Shown here: one piece after another, positions 33,701 to 48,700 of the stretch
Numbering within the stretch: position 1 is the first letter of the stretch
Layout: the number at the start of each line of letters is the position of its first letter
Translations under genes and position numbers: made by a program
Notes under the pieces: model-generated
What the model was told of the DNA's origin: nothing
The model's input: the letters and a program-made list of their open reading frames with translations, nothing else
Databases searched by the model: none
Assembly (NCBI GenBank): GCA_013407085.1
Contig: JACCGJ010000567.1
Span: forward strand, 62,001 to 126,000
From: Atriophallophorus winterbourni
Taxonomy: Eukaryota; Platyhelminthes; Trematoda; Plagiorchiida; Microphallidae
DNA length: 64,000 bases
Direction: 5' to 3'

Positions 33701-36700
33701 TGAGATAGAAAATGAAAATGGTAATGAGACTCCAGCGCATTTTAGCATGCAGCACACTAACAGAGGCCAGTCAATTTAGCACGGAGTTAGCCGCGCAGCA
33801 CAAAGTACCGCACGATTGCTCATCCGTGTATAGGAGTAAACAATCACAATGTACTCATACACAATGTAGTATACATCCGCTTTCCAAGAAAGTAAGCGTT
33901 TAATCTTTAATGATTTAAAACATGAGATTTCATGCATGCCACCGAGATAGTTAATCGGCTATTTATGTCGCATATCAGTTTCGTAAGTTTCGCTTCGTCT
34001 GAACGTGTACAGATAGACCCTTATTTCATGTGATGTTTACGATTCCATACGTATGGGAACATCGGCTCTCATGTGTGTGTTTTGTACACCTTCCATAGCG
34101 TTTTAATCACATGACAGCACTAGCCCGCGTTGTTCTACTTTTGCATCAGATCGAAAGGACGCCTGCTCACAGTGCTTCGTTTGCTCAAATATCGGTGATT
34201 CAAACCCACAAGCCGTGTTTGAATTATAGGAGCACTACGCCTGAGCCTTTACAATAAAGACTGTTGCTGGAACGCACATTATTACTATTTCCGGGTTTGG
34301 ACATTCCGTTCTGCAATCGTGATGAGCGTAGTACAATTTTGTTATTTACATTCTTCAGCGAAAAGTACTCTTGAGTTGTTGTGCTGTACTTCACATCATA
34401 CATACACATGATTTTTTCTGTTCAAAACACATCCCTCACGGAACTCAACAGCGGATCGATATTTTTGTTTGTTTGTGGCGCCATTCGATAACCCAAGTAC
34501 AATCGAATGAATTCTCGGTTTCAACTCACGAAAAAATGTTCACTCAATCTTCTTTGTTGGATTGGAAATTTCGCGTTGTAATTACCTGTCTCTGACTATT
34601 TTTATTTGCTTTAACCTGTTTTTGATGGTTTATCCGGCCCAAATGCAGTGATAACGTCCTTCAACTGCTCAGATGATCAAGACCCATTCTTAGTGACTCG
34701 CTAGATTTGGACACAATTGATTGACCGATTACCAGATCTAGCAAGAATGTCATCATCGTGGCATTTCCTCGACGCTGCTGTCGATCGTGCTGGGAAGCCG
34801 ACTTGAAGGGGATAAAAGGATTTATCAAAGTGTCAAATAGGCGCAAATTAATTGGATTTAGGAAATCTCGTGACCAACTGCAGTAATGTCAATGGCACGC
34901 CAATGCCATTCGACTTCTTTTACTATACAGTCCGAACAGCTTAAGTTATTTAATAGGCATCTCGTACTGTAAACTTCATCACCATCATCAGAGACAGCAT
35001 TACATCGGTAGCATGTACCGAATGCTTCACTGCTGTACAATCATGAAAAAATAAACTCCTAAAAGGGATTTGGGCAGTTACAGAATTTATAGGAGATGAA
35101 GCATGAATTGGGATGAGGTACCTACACCTCGAATGGAACATGCATTCAATCAAGTTTCGTGGACGGATAGAGCGGCTTCAGCACGACAGCTTTCTTGCCG
35201 ATTTCAGTACCATGCGTCATAAGAAGCTTACTAAGAACGTGGTCTCTAAGAATTCTATTTACTCCCCTATTTGCATTCAACTATCTCAAGTACAGAATAT
35301 TTACCTGCTTTTGACGTCATTTGTTTGAGATATCTCATTGAACATGATCTCAGCCTGAGGTAAGCAAACAGCCAGAAACCGGTTTTGATGTGTAAACGAA
35401 GGGAATTTAAGCACCACATTTTAGTAGACATACAGACGAATAACAGCTAATTTTTTTACAAATCTGCACCGCAGATTACTTTATAAGATCTTTTACTTAG
35501 GACGCCGTTTCGCTTAGTGGCTAACTTAGAAATGACAGCACCTTTATCTAAAAATAATCACTTTGATTCGCTCCGCACTTCTGACATTCGAAAATACGTG
35601 TGCTAAGCAACCGGTTTTCGGTTACATTTGAGTGCGGGGAAATGAACGAAAACAGGAACATGTTGATGATTTGTCTGCGTTTCAGCACTGTATACGGTAT
35701 CGCTTTATACTTCTGTTTATAAACGCCATGTTTTCATGCGAACATTATCTCTTCAGCTGTCTTGACCTCAAATGCTCTGCATCGCACCGTTAACCTAGTT
35801 ATACTTGGAAGTCCTTGTTGATTCGATTGGCATAACTGACTTCTGGACGACTCAATCCAATCTTACGCTATTCACTCGATCACTGTAAACTGCCAGACAT
35901 CGGTTGTGATGTGAGCACTACTAAACACCGCTCGGTTGAATTAGATACACTGTGTAGACGGCCATCAAAAGCTTGGCTGTGTCGATCTGAATAACATGGA
36001 CATTCACATAGAATTTTATTTACCACGAAACCACAATCGTGTATTACATCCGTACTACACAGCTGACTGCGCTAAATTGATTTACCACCCTACTGAGCTC
36101 TATGCGCAAACACGCTGGAATATCACTAATAGTTTACGTTAAATGTTTGTCTAGATTCTGGCAAATCGACAGTATCTTAGCTCAAGTGCAGTCTATGAAT
36201 GTTGCGATTTCCTAAATATAAACCACTCCTCTTTGCTCACTGAAACCAATCTTGCTATCTCAACCCGCTGACCACAAATAGCCAAAACCGGCTGTGTTCA
36301 GTAACTGCTCGATCCAGGCAAAGTGCTTTACAGTCACAAACCGTGCATGAGCTAAAATGCAGTCAGGTTGTCCAGACCTAGACAGATATAACCAATTAAA
36401 CTTAAAATGGAAATGAGACTCAAGTGTGTTTCCGTATGTATCCCAGTCGCGCTGGAAAATCATTTTCACGTGATTTTACCTGTGTAGTAAAGAAGTACTA
36501 CACGATCGCGCGGGGGATGAGCACTCATAAAACTGCTCATATCGTGTACACGTTTTTTGTTTGTTTATTAACTCCAATTTAACCTCTTGTCAATCAGTTT
36601 CTCCATGTTGAATTTTTCAGCGACGCTGGTTACTGAACCGATGCAAGTATGTCCACAAAACTATTTTGCAGAAATCAGAAACCTTCACAGAAAACTGGAC

Positions 36701-39700
36701 CGCAATCGCCAATTTCCTTTGTCAGCCCTATCTTGAAACGATGGCGTTGCTCTTGGGTTTGTTTTCAAATTTATACTACTCATTAATTTGGTAGTAACGA
36801 GAATGGACACTTTGTTTTCTTACGCCTTGCCATGGTGCCGTTTTATCTCGTTTACGAATCTTATCTACTTCTAAAGGATTTCTTTGTAAACGATTGGAGG
36901 ATTGTTTTTCAGTTCTATTTGACACTTCATAGCTCTAGATTTGTGATTCATGATGTTGTTTATAACGATTATTATTATTGAAGCGCAACTTCTTTACCAT
37001 TCTTCCACTGTTTCAAGCGCATGCGGATCCCCGTCGTACTGTCCCTACCTGATAAGTGCAAACAGAACAAAGCCGGTCGTGGAGTGTGATAGGAATGCAT
37101 GCAAATGAGCATTTAATATTATTATTATTAATTTGGTAACCATGACCGAGATCTAAACATGCGAGCGTTGGTTTAACGAACCAGGTCATCCCTTGACAGC
37201 TTCTAAATATAATCTTTAAATCCAAACACATTCTTGCACCCGTCGTTCCGAGATATAGATTTTAGAAATTTAAACCGAGTTTTACGTCTATTCTGAGAAC
37301 TTTGTCCTTTTGCAGTTACGTTTCACATTTACCTGACAGACTTCGTCTACTATGTCACTCCATCACAATTGACTTATCATTTGACGTTACAGGTGGTTAT
37401 CGTGACGTTGTTTATCAACTACAAGATTCCACGCCCGCTACCAAAGTTTCTCCTAGCAATGCACCGACGGGGCCGCTTGTTCCTGGCACTTGGTGTCTAG
37501 ACAAAGAAGGTCTCATCCATTCCAAGGGTCGCCAATGCGTGTCGTATCTTCGGAAGTTGTTGGGATCGCAAATGGCGTTACAGGTATCTATTTCCCAATG
37601 GTTTCAAAGTCAAACTTTGTTCACCGTTTCACCAGTTTAAAGACGTGCGTTTGCTATCTCCACGTGATTATGGTCAACAGTCATAAACCGCTTGTGGGGC
37701 GGTCTCGGCAACACAACACATTGGTCATTTATAGGCGTCTTGATCTGGGAATTCGTCTGTGAATCAGTATTCAAGCACTATAGTCCATTGTCACAATTCT
37801 ATTTGAAGTCCAACCTTGCGTACCACTTTAGCACTTCACCGAATGTAAGCGAAATGCCCCCACCTAACGATTGTCAGTGACCGGTAGTGATAGGCAAGTG
37901 CTGTGGATGTGAGCATCACCAATACATGTAAACAAGTTGTGATTTTAAGCCGCTGTTGGGTACGAATGCTACAGTGATTCTAAATCCAAGCGAAGTTATA
38001 CTCACTCACTCAGTCATCTCCGTGCCGGGTGGCACATGAGGCGAAGACAACCCAACGCCAGTGGTTCCGGTCTGCCGCTGCTTCCGTTGCCGTCTGCACC
38101 GTGAATCCTTGTGCATGTAGTTCGCGTTCCAACGTTCTGCGCCAAGTTTCCTTGGGCCGTCCTCTTTTTCGTTTACCTCGCGGAAGCCAGTAATGGCTAT
38201 CTTCGTATGCGAACTGGGATCCATCCTGCAGACATGACCGTCGTCGTACGGTAGATACCACCTCCAGACCAGTTTTTCACAGGAGCCCTTCATTCGAATG
38301 GTGTGTGGCCAAAAATCCGTAGAATCCTTCTCAAGCACTTAGTTTGAAACACGTTAATTCGAATGCGTAATTGCCATACACGTTCGTCTACATTATATCG
38401 GGATAAAACGGAAAGGTTTGCTAATCTGAAATCTGGCGCATATGAACACCGTTGTAGAACTCCTTTGTGAGCTACAAGTCGTGGAGTACGTGACAGGGGT
38501 GATGTCCGCTTCACTGGACTGCAGCCACCGCGATTGACTAATGCTACTATAGGCACCTAATGTTTCCACAATGTTTGATAGGTATGCATGTTGCATGTAT
38601 GTGTGGTACTTCTCTAATGCGCAGTTAAAACGTGCTAAACTGATTTGCCACGGCTACTGAGCTGCACGCAGAAACATGATGGAGTGTTGCGGCCATTTCC
38701 CCCTTTAGAATTGGACAACCTGCCAGTATCTTAGTCCATGTGCATTCTATGTCTTACTTACTTTGTGCGACTATCTCCTCTGGAAGATGAGTCGGCTTCA
38801 ATGAAGATTCTTGGGAATTTGGGTACAAAGCGGCGTCGCCAGCACCACTCGGCGTTTGTTCGAGTCAGCTTCTCTAGCCTTTGCACAACCAAGTGCGACC
38901 TGCAAGGCAACAGGTAGTTGCCAGTAGGAGGTGGTGCGTCTAAAAGACTCTGTTTCAGATTTTTCCTCATACATACACATGAATGCATATACGAATTCAT
39001 AAACCTAGATATAGGCAAACTATCGCACAGATTCAGACTGTGCATAGGTTAAGATAATGTTTGCTTGCCCAAGAGTGGATCTCGTCTCCAAGTTTTTGGA
39101 AACCGATATCCCCTGAGCATTTTGGGAGGTAGTTGTAACCGTCGCATACGCAGCGATGCTTCTCGAAACAAGCTCTTCGATAGTAATGCTGATATAGAGA
39201 AGCAGATCAACCTGCCCAGGTTACGCTGGTTTCGTCATGTTTTTCGGTTGCCGTACTACCGACATCCGAAACGGATTTCTTTTGCGTCGCCACATCCCAA
39301 TTAGTAGCCAAACCATCATATGGTATAAGTAGCTGAAGACCCTTAATAATAACCTTCCCAAAGTCGGTGCAGCACGCTTTCCGAGCTAAGCTTCTCGCGT
39401 TCAGATATCGCAACGGTTAGTTACGCTTCAGAATATGTCCCGAAACCGTGTTCGGGGACGGTCTTGCACTAAGCATATTCTTGGAGTGTTTTGCTTAACC
39501 TTGCATGTTGTCAAGCAGAGTGATGAGAAAAGCTTGTTATGATGCATGACACTGAAAGCCGCAAGGAAGCTGTCATGTTGATGTCGCTTTACTCGTTCAC
39601 GAAACTTGTTTGAATGCATGTTCCATTCGAGGTGTAGTCACCTCTTCCCTGTTTGTGCTTCTATAGAATCCGTAGCTATTTAAATCCCACCCTTCCCCAT

Positions 39701-42700
39701 CTTTTAGGATGTCACTTTTTCATTGTTATGGGGCAGTTAAGCATTCGGTACATGTTACCGGCGTAATACTGTATCCGATGACGATAATGATGACCAAGAC
39801 TGGACACATGTAAAATCGTGAAAATTGCAGTGAAGCTGTTCCGGTTCTATCAATCACTTTAACACTTGATTGCTTGCCCTATATAAATGCATCACACGAT
39901 TTCACAAGGAAAAAAGGTAGAAACTGTTATGAATTTTTACGGTTTCATGTTTCCCCATGAAGCTCCACTGTGTACGTCTGCCAAGAGATTGATGGAATGT
40001 TGCAAATTCAAGTGGTTGAACTAAATATCACACAATGTGTCCCGAGCTGTCACATTTGCAGCAGAAAAAATGCCGCGTTGTTATTGAAAGTGTCTATTCT
40101 TTCACAGCATAAGGTCTCTTGGAAACATCCTCGCTCTAAGCACTGGCACCAGCTTGATCTTATTCTTGTTAGGCGCACTAATATAGGAAGCGTACTTGTC
40201 ACCAGATCATATCAAAGCGCAAACTGTGACACTGATCATTCACTGGTCTGTGCAAAACTGAAGCTTTCCGACACGAGATTTCATCGCACCAAATTGTCTG
40301 CTAAGCCTAGGATAGACGTCACTCGCATATGCGAACCTAATCTAACTGCGAGATTCGCAAAAGCCTTCAGAGACGAGTTCAACAAGACAACCCCACTTGA
40401 ATCTGCTTCAGAAAACTGGGAATTTATAAAAAGCTGCATATGCCGAGTCGCACTTTCCACGTTCGGTCCGAAGAAAGCTCGAACGAGCGACTGGTTCGAA
40501 GCAAACGCTTCTGAGATGACTGCTGTGCTGGATGAGAAACCCTCAGCATTCTTGAGGTTCAAAGGTATGCCAACAGATGAAAACTTACATCTTATAAGAG
40601 CAGCTAGAAATAAGGTCCAACAGACTGCAAGGCGATGTGCAAATGACTACTGGACAGAAATTAGCCTTAGTATCCAAAAAGCTGAGGAAACGGGAAATTT
40701 TCACGGCATGTATGATGGTATCAAGAAAGGCATTGGTCCAACCAAACTTAAAACGGCTCCCATTAAGTCTGCATCTGGGGACCCGATTGTGGACAAAATT
40801 CAGCAGATGGAAAGATGGGTAGAGCACTTCTCCTCTCTCCTCTCATTCCATCTCACTGATTTTACTGCTTGATGTTTAACCATGTGCGAGGAAGGTAACA
40901 ATCTAAAATGCCTCAAGTCGGTCTTATGTTATTTCTAGATGGTTGAAGCAAGGCAGTCGCTAAATATCGACAAGGTCGTTACGAATATCACTATCCGTAC
41001 CTTCGTTCCTCCCGAATCGGACTGTTTAGTCATTCCAAAAGCTGCAAAACTTGAACATTCACGCGATTGTGATGTACATCCATGGTCGACATCGACCGAA
41101 GGAGGCCAACAACAACCTTCGTAAACGTCTAAACTACTGCCCAGGCTTTGTCACTTCTAGGAAAGGAAAATAGCAATTTCCGTGAGACTCCCACGTGTTT
41201 TCGCATGTAGCTCACTACCGGTGACAAATCCATTTGGCACGGTGTTAGCCGCACAGCACAGAAGTGCTGCTTCACATTTACTCGCAAGTAGATCTCAACA
41301 ATGACGTTTCCATCATGTACTTGCCTGCTTACTAATTTCAAAGTTTAGTGCTCGTTACTTGTTTCTTGGACCAGTGCATGTGTGATATTTTTCCCATGCT
41401 TTCTTTTGCAGTTTATCGATTCTCGCCTGGACTATTTAAACTCGGACGCAGGAATGATACCCCAGGATGCCTTCGAAGATTGCATCACGGGAGTGGGGAA
41501 ACTCGTGTCCTTTGACTCGTCAAACTTGCTGTGTTTGGGCACCACCAAGAGTTCCAAGGTTGGTGTTCATTTTGTTACTGAATTATCTGCCTCTATGATG
41601 GTGGTGGTAGGCCAGCGAGAGTTTGCGACTGATTGAGTTTTTATCCGAACTCCGGGAACACTAGCGATTTCTTCATGCCTCTTTTCGCGTGTCTGTATTT
41701 CGAGTTTCAATGGGTTGATCGTGTTCCCTCACATATTACTCTTACCATGAGCAGTCGGTCAGTCTTTCCGACCGACATCTTGTTTTATTGATCACCACCT
41801 GTGATAACATGCAACTGCGAACTGGATTTCGTACGCAAAGTTCTGTGGTATTGGAGAAGTATGTCATGAAGACACGCTCCCCTGCGATTGGAATTGATTG
41901 CAAGCATCCTTATTTACATGTCACATGGACTTGCGGGCGATAGCTGGCTTTGAAGGCATGACGTTCAGCGTCATCCGCAAGCATTCGGTTGCTGAACGTA
42001 GCTCATGCCGACAGCGTGTAAATGCTGTCCACTGTCCGAGAACTACTTATCGCTGTGAAAGTTGCGGGAGAGATTGTTCCTTCCGAACCAGACTGTTTAG
42101 TTATGTGAGACGCTCTAGAACACGAGATCGTCATGTCCTTGCGATTAGCATCTACAGTTGCATCAACCGATGGCAAGCAAAAACAAGCAACCTACAATAG
42201 CGTACGCGACGTTTCAAAGGTTGTCATAGCCGGGGGTTGCAGTGGGGATAAGCTCCCACTGTTTATAAAATGCTCCCATATGGCACGCGTCTCAAATAGC
42301 CTCTGACAACCAAGTCCAGCTTATGGCCTACACGAGTGGCTCCCCGAGCCAGGCGGAGCTGCTTCTACCAAAAGGAGAAGGGGCGAAGGCGAGTGACTGG
42401 CGCCTGAAAACCAGTTTGCTTCGGGCAGATGGAGCTCGTTAGCCTGGGAGGGCATTTCATCTAAGGGAAGGAAAACCCTGATTTTAAACCTCCACTGCCT
42501 TGCAGGATACCCGATCGCAGGAAAGGCTTCGGGAGAAAACCCTGAGGAAAAACCTGGAACAGAGTCTGGTAGATGGTTAGTTGGTGCACACCACCTCTTT
42601 CCTGCAAATCCCTGCTGCCTTGCAGTCGCACTTGGTTGTGCAAAGACTAGAGAAGCTGACTCGAACAAACGCCGAGTGGTGCTGGGGACGCCGCTTTGTA

Positions 42701-45700
42701 CCCAAATCGCCAAGAATCTTCATTTAAGCCGACTCATCCTCCAGGAAGAGATAGTCGCACAAAAGTAAAAAGTAAAGTAAAGTACGCGACGTTTACCTTG
42801 GTGTACAGCATCCGGTGGTTCAGCATCGATTGGCTTTACGCGTTATAAACTATAAATCAGTTTTTCCCATTAGAGTTTGAGGCTTCTACTTCTGCGAACA
42901 AGAATCTAGTTCCGTATGAAATCCGCAAGACTGCTTTCTTTCCTTGTCTCTCGAGTTTTTCTTCTTCTGCGGATGCCTCTTGGAAGAATCCTTGAGGAAA
43001 AGATTGTGCTGTTCGTAAACGGGTGGCTGGTGCACACCGTTCATTTCACGAAATTGGTCATTGAGTATGTATGTATTTAAAATTAAGCCTGGATTCCGAT
43101 TAGGTTTCGTGCAGTCAAGGCTGCACATGGGCTGAGAAAGTAACCGGTTGCCCAGGCCCAGTCACGTATGTATTGTAATAGTAGGTACAAAGCTTCAGCT
43201 TGTTCTCGCATGCAGCCTACTGCTGATAACAATCACATTATCACGGAGTTCGCTGCACAGCACTGAACAATTGGAAGCCTGTGCACCAGGAACTACATGC
43301 TGTTTACACACCACACTCCGCTGTAGGAAGCTCGCGCAAGGAACATTATAACCACGCATACAACACGCAGTCTCTGGTATTTTTCTGATTCCAGACTACT
43401 TATTTTACGCACAACCTTTCCATGCTATTGGATTTTGGTTGTTCTGTGTTGAGCTGGGATTGTAGGAGTAGGACGTTTCGTCATAAAGCTAGACAACATC
43501 GTCAGCTTAGCTTCGTGTGAAGTGTTTGTAATCGTCGTAACTGCTGATATTTATACGTTGGCCGTTCTGTTTCTTTCCTTGTCATTGGTTGTTCTCAAGG
43601 TCACATAGCTCAATGTTCGGTGCCTCATTGGTAGGTACGTGTTATCCGATTGAACGTGTTGATTTAACGACTGCGCTGTGGACTGCGATGCTAATGGATC
43701 ATGCGCAAAAACCTTGCACGGATGTGCAATTGTGCAGCATTTCTGTGTTGTGCGGCTAACATCGTGCTAAATTGATTGGCCACCGGTAGTGAGCTGCATG
43801 TTGAAACAGGCTGGAGTCTCACTACCATTTCTTGTTCTTTTTTTCTTCCTCATATCTGTCTAGGCCTGGGCAACCTGACAGTATCTTAGCCCACGTGCAG
43901 TCTCTGACTGTGCGGCACTTTGCCTGGATCAGGCTTGTGCTTCCATACCATACCATACTAAAGTTTATAGTACACATTTAAAATCAGCTGCCACTTGTGT
44001 TGTCTTACGTATCTTCACACTGTTTAACCGTTTTATATCTACCTTCTCACATTTCTAGTTAAACACGTTCAAATTGAAGAAACTTAGCTACCTGGTAAGT
44101 GGAAACAACGTCTTCTGCTTTTCATAATTTGATCAGAGCAATCAAAAAGCCTGTTCACGGCCGTTTTTTATTGTTCTGTGCTAGTTTGTTGTTTTTTATT
44201 GCATGACGTCATCGATCGAACAAGCCCATATCCCGTGTTCCTTGTCAGTTTGTCACACTGAAGGCACTCAAAGTTTAGGGTTTAGGCTTTGCACTTTGTC
44301 TGGTTTCAGACCTGTGCTTAATGATTATGATGATGACGACGGTTCCTTACTAAATCCTGGACCCTGGTGCAAAATAACAAAAGGAGTTTGGCTAACATTG
44401 ATGTGCAAAATTAAAATCAAAGAACCGGATATTTAGTGCGCTCTTTGGTTCTTCCTGCAACGGTCATTGGCTACACATAACATTTAAGCCAGGCAAATCG
44501 TGTCAAGGCATTTCGTCTCGATTAATACAATCAAATCGCCACGGTCAGTCAAACGACATCTGCATGATGCTTCCATTGTTGTTTTCCTGGTCAGATTACA
44601 AGGACCGAAGGTTACACAACAGTGTACGGGTCATATGATTTCACCCACGAAACTTGGTGCTAATCTGCCGCGAGTGACGTCGACCATTTTTGATTTGTAT
44701 GTTCTGGAAAGCAATCGCTAGGTTCGAACTTGCACGGGTGTATAGTCATGCAGCAATTTTGTGTTGGGCAGCTAACGCTGTGCCAAATTGATTTTCCACC
44801 GGTAGTGAGCTGCATGTGAATAGACGCTGGAGTTCGTTTCCATAACCCATATCTGTTTAGACAAGGGCAACCTGACAGTATCCTAGCTAACATGCAGTTT
44901 GTGACTGTGCGGCACTGCCTGGATCACGCTAGTAATTTCATACATACATACATATATGTATATATGCATGTATGCTTGATCTAGGCAAAGTACCGTACAG
45001 TCACAAACTGCATGTGAGCTAGGCTACTGTTAGGTTGTTCAGGCTTAGACAATTATAGGAGAAGAAAATAGCATTGGCAGTGAGACTCCAGTTGATTTTC
45101 GCATGCAGCTCTCTACCGATGGCAAATCAATTTAACACGGTTTGAGGTATACAGCACTGAAGTGTTGCGCGATTGCACATCTGTGCAACTGTTAAACTTG
45201 CTGCAGTTGGCACGTCGCCTCTGCCAGGATAGAGTCCAAGAAATTCGAATTCGCGGAGGCTTCTTACCGTTGGTGTTATTGCTCAAAATCGTGTTCAGTG
45301 GCGGCCTTGTTGTAGACATTTGAAATGTTTGTTTAACCGTGTATGTTGTCATGTGAAGTGAGGAGGAAAGCTTGTTAAGCTTGGTGCATAGCAGTGTAAG
45401 CCGCAAGGAAGCTGCCATGCTGATGTTGCTCTACTCGCTCACGAAACGTGATTGAATGTCTGTTCCAATCGAGATGTAGACATCTCATCTCAGCGTGGCT
45501 GTGCTCAGTAGCTTTTCATATGTTAACCTTCCCCATCTTTTTAGGATTGTAACATGTCATTATTGTATGGCATTTAAGCGCTTGGTACTTTCTACCGGTG
45601 TAATTCTGTCCTTGATGAGGATGATGACAATGAGACACGTTCTATACATCTAACCCCCCTCCATCCATCTTTCCTTTAATCTATCTATATATCTTTCCTT

Positions 45701-48700
45701 GTAATTATTTATTTATTTATTCACTATTGATCTATCAAGAGTTTAAGCATTCTGTGTACAATATATTTCATGTTCACTACAGTTTTTGTCATCCTTTGTT
45801 TCAACCAACCTAACTTCACACGGTCACTTGTGAGCTACCTCTTTCTAAAGTTCTATTCCGATCATATCACATAAATGAGTCTAATGAACCCATCTATTTA
45901 TCACCTTCCATCGTTCTTAGCGAAGGAAACCCTCTCCAGCCAGATCAGGAACGCCTGTTGAGGTGAGTGATTTTAGAACCAAATTTTCAACTTTTCGCTG
46001 ACCGCGTTCGCTATTGTGGTTCATAGATAATATAAACCCACGTTAATAGTTGACGTTCGACAACAATACCTCCGTTTCGGTTTATTCTAGTTCCCCCTAT
46101 ATTCACTTCGATGAACGCTGACTGTGCCGTTGCGGTTATCAGACTCTTTTTATATCCCCTCATGTTCTTTTCACTATAGTGTTTTCATTCATCCTGCTCT
46201 TTTGTTTTTTATCCGGGACCATGGTAACAGAAGTCTGTCCATACAGCAGATTCGTAATCGGAACATCTTTTTTAAAGCGGTCACGTGTTTAACCGCGTCC
46301 AGCAGCATTGTGAAGCGCCGCCCAGCTTCACTTCTTCTTGAGCCAAATACTTCCAAATGGATTGTAGTGCATATTGTTTAGTTGTTCGAATAGGCTTCGA
46401 CGTTACGTGTGTTTGTTATACTCCACCCTAGCTCCATACCATGTCGTGTTCTTATAACCTCAGCGGAATCGGCACTGTGTAATCTATGCCTCATTGTTGC
46501 CCCGAACAGATTTCTACTATCAGATCTTCTGTTTCACGATCGAAATCAAACATAGAAGACGCTGCTTCAACGCGCTCATCAATTGAATCGAATGAGTCTT
46601 TGGACAAGTTTGCCGCTGGCGAACGACCTCGTGAGGCTCGTACTGGAACCCCAATCTCGGCGCCGACAGCCGCGAACAAACGTGACTGGTGGTGTGAAAG
46701 TGAAGACCGAAGCAGTTTGGTCAGGTCGATATTCATGTCCATACCCGATATTCCACCCGACTGGTTAAAACCGTATGTTGCCGCTAACCAATCGAGCAGT
46801 ACATCCACAAGCTCGAATGTTATAATCACCGAGACAGAAGCTCAACCATTGCCGATCTCTAAACCACCGCCCACACGCACCTCAGGACCATTGAAACCAG
46901 TTCCTCTATACTTGAAACAGCGTTCACTTCGGAAGCTTCCCGAAGCATCATTCGAAATGCAACCACCAAACATGCCGACTACTCAAGTGCCAACTTGCTC
47001 AATGGTGCAACCAATAGAAACACCAAAATCCCCGTCAACTCCAAACGTTGCAGCAGCAGCAGCAGCTTCAGAAAAGTCACGATCTCTTTCGCAACTAGCC
47101 AAATCGCTTTTGGTCGAACCGAAAGTGGAGGAAAAGCCGTAAGTTGTCATCCGTGTGTGTGTGTCGAGACTTGATCGTCTGGCATGCCGATTTTCATGGA
47201 CTGTTCTCACTCTCGTTCAGATGATTGGTCGTAAGTTGGTGGGTCGATTTCGGTGAATCGTTTCGCGTAGTTTAACCCTGTTTGAAACTGATCACAAGCA
47301 ATGGTTTTATCATCCTTTGGTCCCATATTCCCATTCTTTGCGTTTATTGGTTTTGAGTAAAAACTCCCATATTTGTCTACGAGACACTTGAGTACAGCGA
47401 AGGATTTCATTTTCGGCATCAAGTTTTCGAATAAAAGCTTAAGAGAATGGAAGTATATCTGATCAACCATTAAACACAAATCAATCTCACGTGCTATTAC
47501 TTGAAATAGTTTGGTCAATATCGTTGTTGGCCACGGCAGTGAGGGATCACGAAGTAATCATTTCTCGATACACGTTCGACCTAATGATTTTGATCACAAT
47601 GGACCCTTTAAGACTAAATATAATGTCGGATATCAATATATGGTATGGTATGGCATGAGAGCAGAAACGTGATCCTGGCAAAGTGTCGCACAGTCAGAGA
47701 CTGCACGTGGGATAAGATACTGTCAGGTTGCCCAGGCCTAGACAGATATGAGGGGGAAATAGAAATAGAAATGGTAGTGAGACTCCAGCGTGTTTCAGCA
47801 TGCAGCTCACTACCCGTGGCCAATCAATACATCCTGCTTATAGCACAATATAGGTTTTCGAACGTCACACGACGTATGAACCCACAAGTCTTGAACTAGA
47901 TAAAATGCCGCACTGTCAAACACTGTCTGCTCGCCCGTGTCTAGTCAGATTTCAGAAAAAAAAACACATTGGTAGTTAAAGTCCTGCGCGTTCCCGAACG
48001 CAGCTGGTCAAAGTTGGTAAAACAATTTGGTACATCGCGAAAGAGCGCCGGAGAAACTTTAATCTTGTTCAGGCAAAGTGCCGCACAGTCAAAAACTGTG
48101 CGTGGGCCAAGATAACGTCAGGTTGCCCGGGCCTAGGTAAATATAGGAAAGGAAAATAACAATGGCAGTGAGACACCAGCGTGTTTTTGCATGCAGCTCA
48201 CTACCGGGGGTAAATCAAATTAGCACGATGTTGGCTGCATAGCACATCAGTGCTGTGCACATGTTGGCACAAGATAATATCTTGTTATCACTACCCGTTT
48301 CATGCCCCGAGACTTGAACAGAACCTGCCACTCCATATGAATTAGGTTTCAAATAAATCGGATGCATTTCTCAAGCGCGGGTCATTCTTCAAACTAAAAG
48401 TGCGATCTTGTACTGATGTTTCCATTAATTCATCCTCTATCGATGCAATACGCTCAAAACTGGTAGCTGGAATCATTAATGAGGTTGGTTGCATTCTCAC
48501 GTTTCAATCGAAGCGTTGTTTGTTTCCTCTCCGCACGTTTGACAAGTTTTGTTCCGTTTGAAAATCACATTGTCATCGCCATCTAACCGGAAATTCCGCC
48601 ACAACGTGCTGCATTTCCTGTTTTGTTGTTTTCACCGTAGCCATCAACATACTATGGGTGCATTTTGTGTGTGTGTGCTGGGTGTGGACGTTTGAGTGTA

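Noticed and set aside
46124..46381. Extra DENND1 exon between exons 15 and 16
   Set aside because: Exons 15 and 16 already join in phase 0, and this frame lacks a good acceptor and any conserved residues.
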